64,000 nt of DNA, taken from the NCBI RefSeq assembly GCF_003025005.1, contig NZ_PVSS01000003.1, positions 237,626-301,625 of the forward strand. The letters are read 5' to 3'. The position numbers were made by a program, and so were the translations under genes. The notes under the pieces were generated by a model that was given only the letters and a program-made list of their open reading frames with translations, made no database searches and was not told where the DNA came from. Shown one piece after another: positions 41,478-49,583 of this stretch. The DNA comes from Brumimicrobium mesophilum. Its GTDB lineage: Bacteria > Bacteroidota > Bacteroidia > Flavobacteriales_D > Crocinitomicaceae. Positions within the stretch are counted from its first letter, which is position 1. Every line of letters begins with the position of its first letter.

Positions 41478-42848
41478 ATGGCTTTATTAATCGAGAAAGA
41501 TACAATTTGTGCATTATCAACTGCAAATGGAGTGGGAGCAATTGCTGTTATTCGTGTTTCGGGTGAGGATGCACTGACATTGACTTCTAAAATATTTTCA
41601 AAGGATTTAACGAAAGTTGATTCGCATTCTGTTCTTTTTGGTACGATTCGAGATCAAGAAAATAATGTCATCGATGAAGTTCTAGTTACTGTATTAAAAG
41701 AAGGTAAAAGTTTTACTGGTGAAAACACAACTGAAATCGCTTGTCACGGTTCAACATTTATTCAGCAGCAAATTCTAAACTTACTTTTCAAAGCAGGTTG
41801 TAGAATGGCAAAAGCAGGAGAGTTCACCATGAGGGCATATTTCAATGGTAGAATGGACCTTTCTCAAGCCGAAGCAATAGCAGATTTAATTTCATCCGAT
41901 TCTAAAAAGAGTCACGAAATTGCAATGAATCAAATGCGTGGTGGTTATTCAGATAAAATAGCTCATTTACGCCAACGTTTGATGGATTTCGCATCATTAA
42001 TCGAACTAGAACTCGATTTTTCGGAAGAAGATGTTGAGTTTGCCAGCCGAACTGAATTGAATGATTTAGTCATCGAATTGAAAGCAAAATTGACTTTATT
42101 AACGGACTCTTTTGCTTATGGAAATGCAATCAAACATGGTGTGAGTACTGTTATTGCAGGAAGACCAAACGCGGGGAAATCCACTTTGTTGAATGCCTTG
42201 TTGAATGAAGAACGCGCGATTGTTTCTTCGATAGCTGGAACAACGAGAGACACGATTGAAGAGCGACTAACAATTGATGGAATTTTATATAATTTCATAG
42301 ACACTGCAGGAATTCGTGAAGCAACTGATGAAATTGAAAAGATCGGTGTTGAACGCGCCATTTCAGAGGTGGGTAAATCCAACATCCTACTTTATGTTTT
42401 CGACGCCAATGATTTATCAAAGGAAGAGGTTCAATTTGACTTAAATAAATTAGAACGCAATGGATTATCTATCGTTTTATTGGCCAACAAAACCGAAGAA
42501 TTGAACAAAGATAAATTTGCCGAATACAGCGAGAAATATCCTGTAATTGCCATCTCAGCGAAAAAACACAATGGTTTAGATGACATCAAAGCTGAATTAG
42601 CAAAATCAGTTTCAGAATTGGCTACAGAAAGTGACACTATCGTAATCAACGCTCGTCACTACGAAGCTTTTTCAAATGCACTAGCAGATATGAAACAAGT
42701 AGAGCAAGCTTTAGAAATGCAAATTTCTGGGGATTTATTGGCAATGGATATCCGAAGCGCGATAAGACATTTGTCGAGTATTACTGGAGAGATTACATCT
42801 GATGATTTGTTGGGGAATATATTTGCTAATTTTTGTATTGGGAAGTAA
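41478..42848 (+). CDS. mnmE: tRNA uridine-5-carboxymethylaminomethyl modification GTPase
   Basis: 456 residues. With MnmG it modifies the wobble uridine of several tRNAs. N-terminal tetrahydrofolate-binding domain (STANGVGAIAVIRVSG), helical domain, then the inserted G domain with GRPNAGKSTLLNALL (P loop), TTRDTIEE, DTAGIRE, LANKTEEL, and the C-terminal FCIGK whose Cys is essential in the family. Full length. It stands alone after the repeat cluster. Confidence 0.97.
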   Translation: MALLIEKDTICALSTANGVGAIAVIRVSGEDALTLTSKIFSKDLTKVDSHSVLFGTIRDQENNVIDEVLVTVLKEGKSFTGENTTEIACHGSTFIQQQILNLLFKAGCRMAKAGEFTMRAYFNGRMDLSQAEAIADLISSDSKKSHEIAMNQMRGGYSDKIAHLRQRLMDFASLIELELDFSEEDVEFASRTELNDLVIELKAKLTLLTDSFAYGNAIKHGVSTVIAGRPNAGKSTLLNALLNEERAIVSSIAGTTRDTIEERLTIDGILYNFIDTAGIREATDEIEKIGVERAISEVGKSNILLYVFDANDLSKEEVQFDLNKLERNGLSIVLLANKTEELNKDKFAEYSEKYPVIAISAKKHNGLDDIKAELAKSVSELATESDTIVINARHYEAFSNALADMKQVEQALEMQISGDLLAMDIRSAIRHLSSITGEITSDDLLGNIFANFCIGK

Positions 42849-43071
42849 CCGATAAATCGACAGGCAGAGGATTCTAGGGAGTGAGAAGCAGTGTGAGCTT
42901 GAGGTTTAAAAAGTTGAAAACTTATTAAAAGGGTTAGGATTGCAAACTAATAACTCTTCTTGTTTCAAATAATACAAATGGAGGACTTCTTTACCGCCAT
43001 AAAATCTCACCAATTTCTCCGTTGACTGATTTCAATTACGACTTTCAATATTTAGATTTTCGCCTTTTCAA

Positions 43072-43099
43072 AGTAATGCCAGAAATCTCTAGCATTACT
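43072..43099 (-). terminator. Hairpin ending the riboswitch-controlled operon
   Basis: On the minus strand AGTAATGCTAGA pairs with TCTGGCATTACT (12 pairs with one wobble). It lies 19-46 bases past the flavoprotein stop. The following T run is short, so it is a moderate terminator or a 3' stabilising hairpin. Confidence 0.55.
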
Positions 43100-43117
43100 A
43101 AATTGATAAATATAGGA

Positions 43118-44131
43118 TTACCGCTTAACAAAAATATGGTGTTGCGTCGCTGTGAAATAATCTCTAAAAATCTGGTTGATAGGATAGGTGTAAGAAGCTG
43201 CTTTTATTCCCAAGAAAGGATAAATGCTTATTATGGCTAGAGAAATGGCGCGCACATTTGATTTAGCTTTCAAATGTATGTCTTGAATTTGGTCTTGAGA
43301 AAGTAAATCTCCATTGTTTAACAAGGTTTCAATACTTGTTGAAATTACAGCTATTTCTTGATTAACATTTGAAATGATTGCTTCAAGTTCTGCATATAAA
43401 CTTTCTTCATTAAAGATTTTAACCTGCTCTAAAAAATGTTCAGCCATTCCAATATAGTTTACCCACAAGGTTAAATCAGCAAACGTTGAAAAGTCGATTT
43501 GATATAAGGGTTGAGGCAAGTATACTTCTTTATACAAGAAGCTATATTTTTTATCGCAAGTAACATTCTCCACATTAAAAGAGTTGGTAATCGACGCAAC
43601 AAGTCCCATCGTGTTCCAATCTTCAATGATGGTCACTTTTTCTTTAGGAATAATGAAGGAGCGAATTTGAGGTGTTCCATCTTCATTTTTTAACGCGATT
43701 CCTTTTTCAGTTACCTGTGCATTAAGTGTGAAGTGAGTAAGGTATTTTGATCCTGTTGCATAACGCCATTTTCCATTTAGGATATACTCATTCCCATTCT
43801 TTTCTGCAGTTCCGAAATTTCCGCCACTGCCTCCTAAACAGATGTTTGGTGTATTAAAGAGTTCTTTCGCGACGTCTTTCTGTAAGTTTCCAATGAAAAA
43901 ATTAGCACCACTACACAATGTAAGGGTCCATCCTAATGTGCCGTCAATTTTAGCAAAATCTTTTAGCTGTTTTAGTCCTTCGGTTAATGAGTACTCCAAC
44001 CCGCCATATTCCTTCGGCACCCAAATGTTCCACCAGTTGTTTTCATGTGTCCAGTCCAATACTTCTTTTGGAAATTCTTGGACATTGAGACAAGCTTCTT
44101 TAATTTGTTGCATCGACAATTCTTTCTTCAT
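43118..44131 (-). CDS. Acyl-CoA dehydrogenase-like flavoprotein under thiamin control
   Basis: 337 residues, shorter than classical acyl-CoA dehydrogenases (about 380). N-terminal helices, then WVPKEYGGLEYSLTEGLKQL, the flavin-binding middle ICLGGSGGNFGTAEKNGNEY and LNGKWRYATGSKYLTHF, and a C-terminal helical domain ending in IFRDYFTATQHHIF. The fold also covers reduced-flavin monooxygenases of the DszC/HpaH kind. The usual catalytic Glu cannot be placed with confidence. It overlaps the PnuC-family gene by 32 bases and both lie behind a TPP riboswitch, so a role in thiamin salvage or precursor oxidation is inferred. Confidence 0.75.
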   Translation of the reverse strand: MKKELSMQQIKEACLNVQEFPKEVLDWTHENNWWNIWVPKEYGGLEYSLTEGLKQLKDFAKIDGTLGWTLTLCSGANFFIGNLQKDVAKELFNTPNICLGGSGGNFGTAEKNGNEYILNGKWRYATGSKYLTHFTLNAQVTEKGIALKNEDGTPQIRSFIIPKEKVTIIEDWNTMGLVASITNSFNVENVTCDKKYSFLYKEVYLPQPLYQIDFSTFADLTLWVNYIGMAEHFLEQVKIFNEESLYAELEAIISNVNQEIAVISTSIETLLNNGDLLSQDQIQDIHLKAKSNVRAISLAIISIYPFLGIKAASYTYPINQIFRDYFTATQHHIFVKR

Positions 44132-44702
44132 TCTTAATAATTTTACGCCATTTTATATAACCCGAAATAGCTACAATAAATAGAAATGCTGTAAGTCCAG
44201 CGTAGATGTATAGTTCTTTATAAATAAGTAAAGGCAATGAAATGAAATTGCTGATGTTCAGGTAAACCCAGTTTTCAATTTTTCTTTTCGCCATTAACCA
44301 CATTCCTGCAAAAGCGAAAGCACTTGTCGTAGCGTCCCAATATGGAACATCTGAGTTCGTAAAGTTCTTTAACCAAATAAGAATGAGAATGAAACTAATC
44401 ATTACAATTGATATCGCCTTGATGTGTTCTTTTTTATTTGAATAAGCGATTGGTGCCTGTTTTTTATTCTTTCCGAATTTCCAGTAAAAATAACCATAGA
44501 TACTCATTACTAAATAGTATAAGTCGAGTAAAATATCTCCGTAAAGTTTGGTCCTAAAACGAACCCAAATTCCAATAATGATGGAAACTAATCCAAAAAG
44601 ATAATTATTGACATTGTTCTTTCGCGCTAGTAATACTTGCGTTATTCCAAAAGCAGTTCCTATAACTTGCCAAGACGTTAATGATGAATATATCCATTCC
44701 AT
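44100..44702 (-). CDS. pnuT: PnuC-family transporter, probably thiamin transporter PnuT
   Basis: 200 residues with seven membrane helices. PnuC family signs are SWQVIGTAFGITQVLLARKN, DILLDLYYLVMSIYGYFYW and YWDATTSAFAFAGMWLMAKR followed by KIENWVYLNISNF. PnuC moves nicotinamide riboside by facilitated diffusion; relatives behind TPP riboswitches (PnuT) move thiamin. The riboswitch 60-170 bases upstream decides the call here. The next gene starts inside its last codons. Confidence 0.88.
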   Translation of the reverse strand: MEWIYSSLTSWQVIGTAFGITQVLLARKNNVNNYLFGLVSIIIGIWVRFRTKLYGDILLDLYYLVMSIYGYFYWKFGKNKKQAPIAYSNKKEHIKAISIVMISFILILIWLKNFTNSDVPYWDATTSAFAFAGMWLMAKRKIENWVYLNISNFISLPLLIYKELYIYAGLTAFLFIVAISGYIKWRKIIKNEERIVDATN

Positions 44703-44765
44703 GATTAATATTATTATAATTCATGAAATAGGACGACGAATCAAGCACATGTAATGAATAACTAT

Positions 44766-44876
44766 TCATTTCCACTTGTAAAATACCTACGCCAGTATTA
44801 CCTGGATCAGGCTCAGTTCATTGAAGCACTTGGGTATCATCTCAGCCTACAAATAAATTGTAAGCACCCCATTTCG
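44766..44876 (-). promoter_or_regulatory. TPP (thi-box) riboswitch
   Basis: The minus strand holds the conserved thi-box blocks in order: GGGGTGC (44864-44870), GGCTGAGATGATACCC (about 44832-44847), GAACCTGATCCAGGTAATAC (44798-44817, minus) and TGGCGTAGGTA. These are the TPP-binding CUGAGA and ACCUGA...GUAAUAC core elements. It should turn off pnuT and the flavoprotein gene when TPP is high, by translation or termination within the 60 bases before the pnuT ATG; I cannot tell which. Confidence 0.95.
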
Positions 44877-44880
44877 AGGT

Positions 44881-44888
44881 CAAATATA
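44881..44888 (-). promoter_or_regulatory. -7 element driving the riboswitch
   Basis: On the minus strand TATATTTG matches TAnnTTTG and ends about 10 bases before the first conserved base of the riboswitch, where transcription would be expected to begin. No TTG at 20 bases upstream. Confidence 0.55.
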
Positions 44889-45314
44889 TAATTATTTAAG
44901 ATATAGCTTATCGATTTGAAGATGAAAATTGGCTCTAATTATTCTTCGAATATGAACAAAATTTAAAATATTGTGTATTGTTTTAACCAATGGAATATTA
45001 CTTGTTGTCTGCAGTTCATCTGAGTATTAAAGAAAAAGTAATGACATCAAAGAAATGTCATGAATTTAACGAAAATTTTAAGTCACTAATTCAGGTTCTA
45101 AAAGGGAAAAAGCAAGTAATGAAAACTCAAATTTAGTTGTAGAATCCCAGACACTTCGATTTTGAGTGATTTGAAAAACTAAGTTTTACATTTAAATCGT
45201 TGGCTGAAAGTCCTTTTTCTGAAGAGTTTAAAAACTGAGATTCTCGAAATTATCAAAGATTTTAATAATGAATTGATTGCCGCAAATACTGTAATTAACT
45301 CAGTTTTTCTAAAA
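44889..45314. other. Gene-poor region with decayed coding pieces
   Basis: Holds a 48-codon open frame at 44990-45136 and a further coding-like piece around 45187-45330 on plus, neither recognisable. A small inverted repeat ATGACAT/ATGTCAT lies near 45040-45060. No complete gene. Confidence 0.4.
44990..45136 (+). pseudogene. Short unrecognised frame, possibly a gene remnant
   Basis: 48 codons from ATG to TAG, beginning MEYYLLSAVHLSIKEKV and rich in Lys (CHEFNENFKSLIQVLKGKK). About 50 bases later another plus frame reads LKTEILEIIKDFNNELIAAN, which also looks coding. Together they may be parts of one broken gene. No family recognised. A random open frame in AT-rich DNA is the alternative. Confidence 0.25.
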
Positions 45315-46178
45315 TCACCCCAACTCAAAAGTCGTAATTCCAAAAACCTTCCCAACATCCACTTTTGGAACTTCTCCATAATACATCCTCGCACATTCGA
45401 AGACGTACTTTCCGTTATATTTCTTAACCAATTTCACAGCTTCTTCGTTGATTACCGGAATATCTAGGTAAACAGATTGTCCTTCAACAGTGTTAAGACA
45501 TGCTTTGAAGATTTCTTCCGCTATTTCTTTATTTTCAGCGAAAAGAGGACCTATTTTATATCCTGATTTAACTTTTCGAATTACTGCGTAACCTTTAATA
45601 AGGTCTTTTTCCACGTATTTAAAACCTTTACTGTTGGGGAGGGTGAGCCAGGTTTTTAAGAATTCGGTTCTTGGGAATCCAAATCTTTTTAAATCATAAG
45701 CCATGATAGTGTCTATATCTGCTGACTTTATACTTGAAAGCTTGTTGCTCACCGATGATTTTTGACCTTGAAACTCGTATCTTTCATCTCTGAAATCCTT
45801 TTTAAATCCACCTTTTTCATAAAAGGGTTGCATAGCGACAACTCCGTCCATTCCAATTGGAGCACCGGTGTTTAGCCTATTAATTAGTAAATCTCTTCTT
45901 AAGTACCACAATTTATTTCCTATACCTTTTCCTCTAAAATCTGGATGAACGATGAATAATCCCATGAAACCAAATTCTTGATTGTAGGAGATTACTGCTC
46001 CGCCTGCTATTAATTCATTTTCATTATAGATTCCATAAAAACCATCTGGATCTGCATCCCAAAATGCATCGATATCATTCTCTCCTGGATTCCAGCCTTC
46101 TTTTAATGCCCATTGCATTAAAGTTGATAAGCCTTGTTTGTTGAGTCGTTTGAGTTCAAAAGAATTAATGCTTTTCAT
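45315..46178 (-). CDS. GNAT family N-acetyltransferase, two-domain
   Basis: 287 residues. The N-terminal GNAT domain shows ELIAGGAVISYNQEFGFMGL, FIVHPDFRGKGIGNKLW (acetyl-CoA loop RGKGIG) and MQPFYEKGGFKKDFRDERYE. The C-terminal half (MAYDLKRFGFPRTEFLKTWL, KGYAVIRKVKSGYKIGPLFA) resembles the YitH-type second domain. The acceptor is unknown. Single gene, in line with the repeat protein gene upstream, 40 bases away. Confidence 0.85.
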   Translation of the reverse strand: MKSINSFELKRLNKQGLSTLMQWALKEGWNPGENDIDAFWDADPDGFYGIYNENELIAGGAVISYNQEFGFMGLFIVHPDFRGKGIGNKLWYLRRDLLINRLNTGAPIGMDGVVAMQPFYEKGGFKKDFRDERYEFQGQKSSVSNKLSSIKSADIDTIMAYDLKRFGFPRTEFLKTWLTLPNSKGFKYVEKDLIKGYAVIRKVKSGYKIGPLFAENKEIAEEIFKACLNTVEGQSVYLDIPVINEEAVKLVKKYNGKYVFECARMYYGEVPKVDVGKVFGITTFELG

Positions 46179-46218
46179 ACGCTTTAAGTTTTATTAGGCT
46201 TAAATTACGAATAAAGAT

Positions 46219-48369
46219 CTACCTTTTTAATACCTTTTTTCTAATAACAGCATCATTCGTGTAAATATTCAAAAGATAGACACCAGAACTTAAAATGCTT
46301 AAATCAAGATAGTTGTTGTTGGTTAATTCTATTTCAAAGATTTGTCCACTCATTCCAATTAATTGAATAGATTCAATTTTTTCGTCAGTTTGAATCGTAA
46401 TTCCAGCATTTGTAGGATTCGGGAAAACATTGACTTCGATTTCATTCTTTGAAAAGTTCTCCGTAGACAAAATTTCTTCTTCCACACAAATTTCAGTAAT
46501 TCCAGATTCAAAAGGTTCATGCGTAATTGTTGAAATTGCTCCTGTGAAGGTAATTTCGTAATAGTCCCAATTGCTTTGCTGACCTGTTAATTGTAAATCG
46601 ACAGTTACTCCGCTTGATACGAGAGGGAAAGTATCATCAAGGTAAAACATAGGTCCTCCATTCACACTGTAACCCATTTGGCCATATTGACCTAAGAACC
46701 CATATCCTTCGATTTCAATTTCTTGATTTGACCCATCGAAATTGAAGTCCATATTGATACCAGTATTGTAAATTCCGTCGAATAAATTAACCCCATAACT
46801 TTGGTTCGTGCAACCCACATATAAGAATTGGTTAGGATTGGAATTTAAGTAAAAAGTATCACAATGATCAGTTGGGAATGATGTGAAATCTATACAATCT
46901 TCTGTACTTGGCGTGATTTCTTCTGTACAAATTTCAGTAATTCCAGATTCAAAAGGTTCATGCGAAATTGTTGAAATTGCTCCTGTGAAAGTGATTTCGT
47001 AATAGTCCCAGTTATTTTGTTGACCTGATAATTGCAAATCGATGGTAACACCGTTAGAAATAAGAGGGAAAGTATCATCAAGGTAGAACATAGGTCCTCC
47101 ATTCACACTGTAACCCATTTGGCCATATTGACCTAAGAACCCATATCCTTCGATTTCAATTTCTTGATTTGACCCATCGAAATTGAAGTCCATATTGATA
47201 CCAGTATTGTAAATTCCGTCGAATAAATTAACCCCATAACTTTGGTTCGTGCAACCCACATATAAGAATTGGTTAGGATTGGAATTTAAGTAAAAAGTAT
47301 CACAATGATCAGTTGGGAATGATGTGAAATCTATACAATCTTCTGTACTTGGCGTGATTTCTTCTGTACAAATTTCAGTAATTCCAGATTCAAAAGGTTC
47401 ATGCGAAATTGTTGAAATTGCTCCTGTGAAAGTGATTTCGTAATAGTCCCAGTTATTTTGTTGACCAGATAATTGCAAATCGACAGTAACACCGTTAGAA
47501 ACAAGAGGAAAAGTATCGTCAAGGTAGAAAAAAGGTCCACCATTTATGCTGTAACCCATTTGGCCATATTGACCTATAAAACCATAACCTTCGATTTCAA
47601 TCTCTTGATTTGACCCATCGAAATTGAAGTCCATATTGATGCCAGTATTGTAAATTCCATCAAATAAATTAACCCCATAACTTTGGTTCGTGCAACCCAC
47701 ATATAAGAATTGGTTAGGATTTGAATTTAAGTAAAAAGTATCACAATGATCAGTTGGGAATGATGTGAAATCTATACAATCTTCTGTACTTGGCGTGATT
47801 TCTTCTGTACAAATTTCAGTAATTCCAGATTCAAAAGGTTCATGCGTGATTGTTGAAATTGCTCCTGTGAAAGTGATTTCGTAATAGTCCCAGTTATTTT
47901 GTTGACCTGATAATTGCAAATCGATGGTAACACCGTTAGAAACAAGAGGGAAAGTATCATCAAGGTAGAAAAAAGGTCCACCATTTATGCTGTAACCCAT
48001 TTGACCATATTGACCTATAAAACCATAACCTTCGATTTCAATCTGTTGATTTGACCCATCGAAATTGAAGTCCATATTGATGCCAGTATTGTAAATTCCA
48101 TCAAATAAATTAACCCCATAACTTTGGTTCGTGCAACCCACATATAAGAATTGGTTAGGATTTGAATTTAAGTAAAAAGTATCACAATGATCAACTGGAA
48201 ATGATGTAAAATCTATACAATCTGTTGTTTGAGAATGCAGGTGAGTGGAAAAGACCAGGACGAATAGAAAAGCCATTATTTTCTGGAAATAGGCATTTAA
48301 ATTTATTTCAAAAAGTGAATTCTTAGAAATTTCTGCTGATACATGTGGAAGATTTTTCATGAGTGTCAT
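46219..48369 (-). CDS. Secreted T9SS protein made of four near-identical 147-residue repeats
   Basis: 716 residues. An N-terminal region leads to the hydrophobic MAFLFVLVFSTHLHSQ, so the true start may be an internal Met (near residue 31). Then four tandem repeats follow, each with CIDFTSFPTDHCDTFYLNSN, LYVGCTNQSYGVNLFDGIY, NTGINMDFNFDGSN, GYGFxGQYGQMGYSxNGGP and FTGAISTIxHEPFESGITEI. Each has four conserved Cys. Repeats 1-2 share FIGQ...INGGPF and repeats 3-4 share FLGQ...VNGGPM. The last 75 residues are a T9SS tail (VFPNPTNAGITIQTD...GVYLLNIYTNDAVIRKKVL). The repeat is not recognised; a surface adhesin or structural role is inferred. Confidence 0.85.
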   Translation of the reverse strand: MTLMKNLPHVSAEISKNSLFEINLNAYFQKIMAFLFVLVFSTHLHSQTTDCIDFTSFPVDHCDTFYLNSNPNQFLYVGCTNQSYGVNLFDGIYNTGINMDFNFDGSNQQIEIEGYGFIGQYGQMGYSINGGPFFYLDDTFPLVSNGVTIDLQLSGQQNNWDYYEITFTGAISTITHEPFESGITEICTEEITPSTEDCIDFTSFPTDHCDTFYLNSNPNQFLYVGCTNQSYGVNLFDGIYNTGINMDFNFDGSNQEIEIEGYGFIGQYGQMGYSINGGPFFYLDDTFPLVSNGVTVDLQLSGQQNNWDYYEITFTGAISTISHEPFESGITEICTEEITPSTEDCIDFTSFPTDHCDTFYLNSNPNQFLYVGCTNQSYGVNLFDGIYNTGINMDFNFDGSNQEIEIEGYGFLGQYGQMGYSVNGGPMFYLDDTFPLISNGVTIDLQLSGQQNNWDYYEITFTGAISTISHEPFESGITEICTEEITPSTEDCIDFTSFPTDHCDTFYLNSNPNQFLYVGCTNQSYGVNLFDGIYNTGINMDFNFDGSNQEIEIEGYGFLGQYGQMGYSVNGGPMFYLDDTFPLVSSGVTVDLQLTGQQSNWDYYEITFTGAISTITHEPFESGITEICVEEEILSTENFSKNEIEVNVFPNPTNAGITIQTDEKIESIQLIGMSGQIFEIELTNNNYLDLSILSSGVYLLNIYTNDAVIRKKVLKR
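46460..48220. repeat. Four tandem 441-bp DNA repeats within the T9SS protein gene
   Basis: The repeat period is exactly 441 bases, shown by identical antisense-frame features at 46890, 47331 and 47772. Long stretches are identical at the DNA level, for example around 46654-46894 and 47095-47335. This implies recent duplication or ongoing gene conversion, and the array is likely to vary in copy number. Confidence 0.85.
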
Positions 48370-48579
48370 TTTAGTGTTTGTGTTATAAGTTAAACGAAAC
48401 TCAAATTGAAAAGTGAGTGATTTTAATTGAAAAAAAATAAAATTTAGTCTATAAGTTATTCAAAAGTCCAAGGTTTTAATGGCTTTAGTAAATTCAAGAA
48501 AAGTATCCAAAATCAGTTTTTTTTAGCAATAATTTTTGAAATAATGGATTCAATCAACATGTTTTTATAATTTTGAATT

Positions 48580-48822
48580 ATGCTTTTTTACCAACAAATA
48601 ATCCTTGTTTTTGGAATTATGATCTTATCATTAGGATGTAATCATCAAGCTGAAATTGAAAACGATGTGAATGAAGTGCTAATGAATATTGACAGTACAC
48701 AAATAGAAATTGAAGATTTAGAACCACACATTTCAATAGATTCATTAATGAAAATAGAGGAGGAGCTGGATGCGAAGTTAAAGGACCTGGAAATAAAAAT
48801 GGATTCTAGTATTTCAATGTGA
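48580..48822 (+). CDS. Small Glu/Asp-rich lipoprotein
   Basis: 80 residues. A lipoprotein signal (IILVFGIMILSLGC, lipobox Cys20) is followed by an acidic, probably helical tail (NDVNEVLMNIDSTQIEIEDL and MKIEEELDAKLKDLEIKM). No family recognised. A degenerate copy of the dispersed palindrome follows the stop. The credible lipobox makes it likely to be real. Confidence 0.6.
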   Translation: MLFYQQIILVFGIMILSLGCNHQAEIENDVNEVLMNIDSTQIEIEDLEPHISIDSLMKIEEELDAKLKDLEIKMDSSISM

Positions 48823-48833
48823 TTCAGTTGTTC

Positions 48834-48912
48834 TCTTCGGCAGGACCTGTGTTTGCGTGTGACCATGTTGACTGAGCCCTTCGAAGGCTACATTTAATAT
48901 CCCTTCGAAGGC
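48834..48912. repeat. Degenerate copy 3 of the dispersed inverted repeat
   Basis: GTTGACTGAGCCCTTCGAAG (48868-48887) matches the right arm of copies 1 and 2 with two changes; CTTCGGCAGG (48835-48844) resembles the left arm, and CCCTTCGAAGGCA (48901-48913 region) is an extra unit. Confidence 0.65.
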
Positions 48913-48979
48913 AACTACCCAAAAGTCAACATCAAGACACTAAAAAATCATTATCTTGCTAGATAAATAGAGATTAAAC

Positions 48980-49489
48980 ATGAGAATCCTGGCAATATCT
49001 GGTTCGGCAAGTAAAAATGGGAGTAATTACCAACTCTTAAAAGCAATTAAAACATTGTTTAAAGATGAGCATTCAATTGATATAGTTGATTATTTATCTG
49101 AATTTCCATTATTTACAACCGAACGGCTAAAAAGTGGTATTCCTGAAAAGATTAAAACATACAAAACACAATTAACAGAAGCTGAAGTAGTAATTATTTC
49201 CACTCCTGAATACACACATAACATTCCCGCAGTGCTGAAGAATATGATAGAGTGGTGCACACATTCTGGAGAGTTTTCAAATAAAAAGATTATTCCTATT
49301 ACTTTTACTCCACATGAACCAAGGGGAGAACATGCCATGAAATCCTTACTTTTTTCGCTTTTGGCTTTAGAATCGAATGCGATTACTCAACTGCCTTTGT
49401 ATAAAACAGATTTTCATATAAATGAGCAACAAATTGAACTTACGGAAGAGGTTAAAGAACTGCTCAGAGCAGCGTTTGAAATGTTATGA
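48980..49489 (+). CDS. NAD(P)H-dependent FMN reductase
   Basis: 169 residues, flavodoxin-like. The FMN phosphate loop is GSASKNGSNYQLL at residues 7-19, and the second binding segment is IISTPEYTHNIPAVLKNMIEWC. This is the NADPH_dep_FMN_red/chromate-reductase group, which reduces quinones, azo compounds or metal ions. There is no signal peptide. It stands alone after the repeat; physiological substrate unknown. Confidence 0.88.
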   Translation: MRILAISGSASKNGSNYQLLKAIKTLFKDEHSIDIVDYLSEFPLFTTERLKSGIPEKIKTYKTQLTEAEVVIISTPEYTHNIPAVLKNMIEWCTHSGEFSNKKIIPITFTPHEPRGEHAMKSLLFSLLALESNAITQLPLYKTDFHINEQQIELTEEVKELLRAAFEML

Positions 49490-49583
49490 ATTTAAGGCTT
49501 CACAATAGAAAAACCTTTGTTTATATAATCAAAACTGAATAATATTTCCATTGATTTATTAATTTAGCTGAAAACTGTGTATT

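Noticed and set aside
43022..43240. A 72-codon plus-strand frame
   Set aside because: It overlaps the flavoprotein gene antisense and the hairpin at 43072-43099; no recognisable motif.
45179..45394. A 71-codon minus-strand frame
   Set aside because: It overlaps the end of the acetyltransferase gene in another frame and has no motif or good start context.
46890..47984. Three identical-length 70-codon frames exactly 441 bases apart
   Set aside because: They are shifted frames of the four-repeat T9SS gene and simply mirror its DNA repeat.
46460..48220. Regularly spaced repeats as a possible CRISPR array
   Set aside because: The period is 441 bases, in frame and protein coding; no short direct repeats with unique spacers and no cas genes are present.
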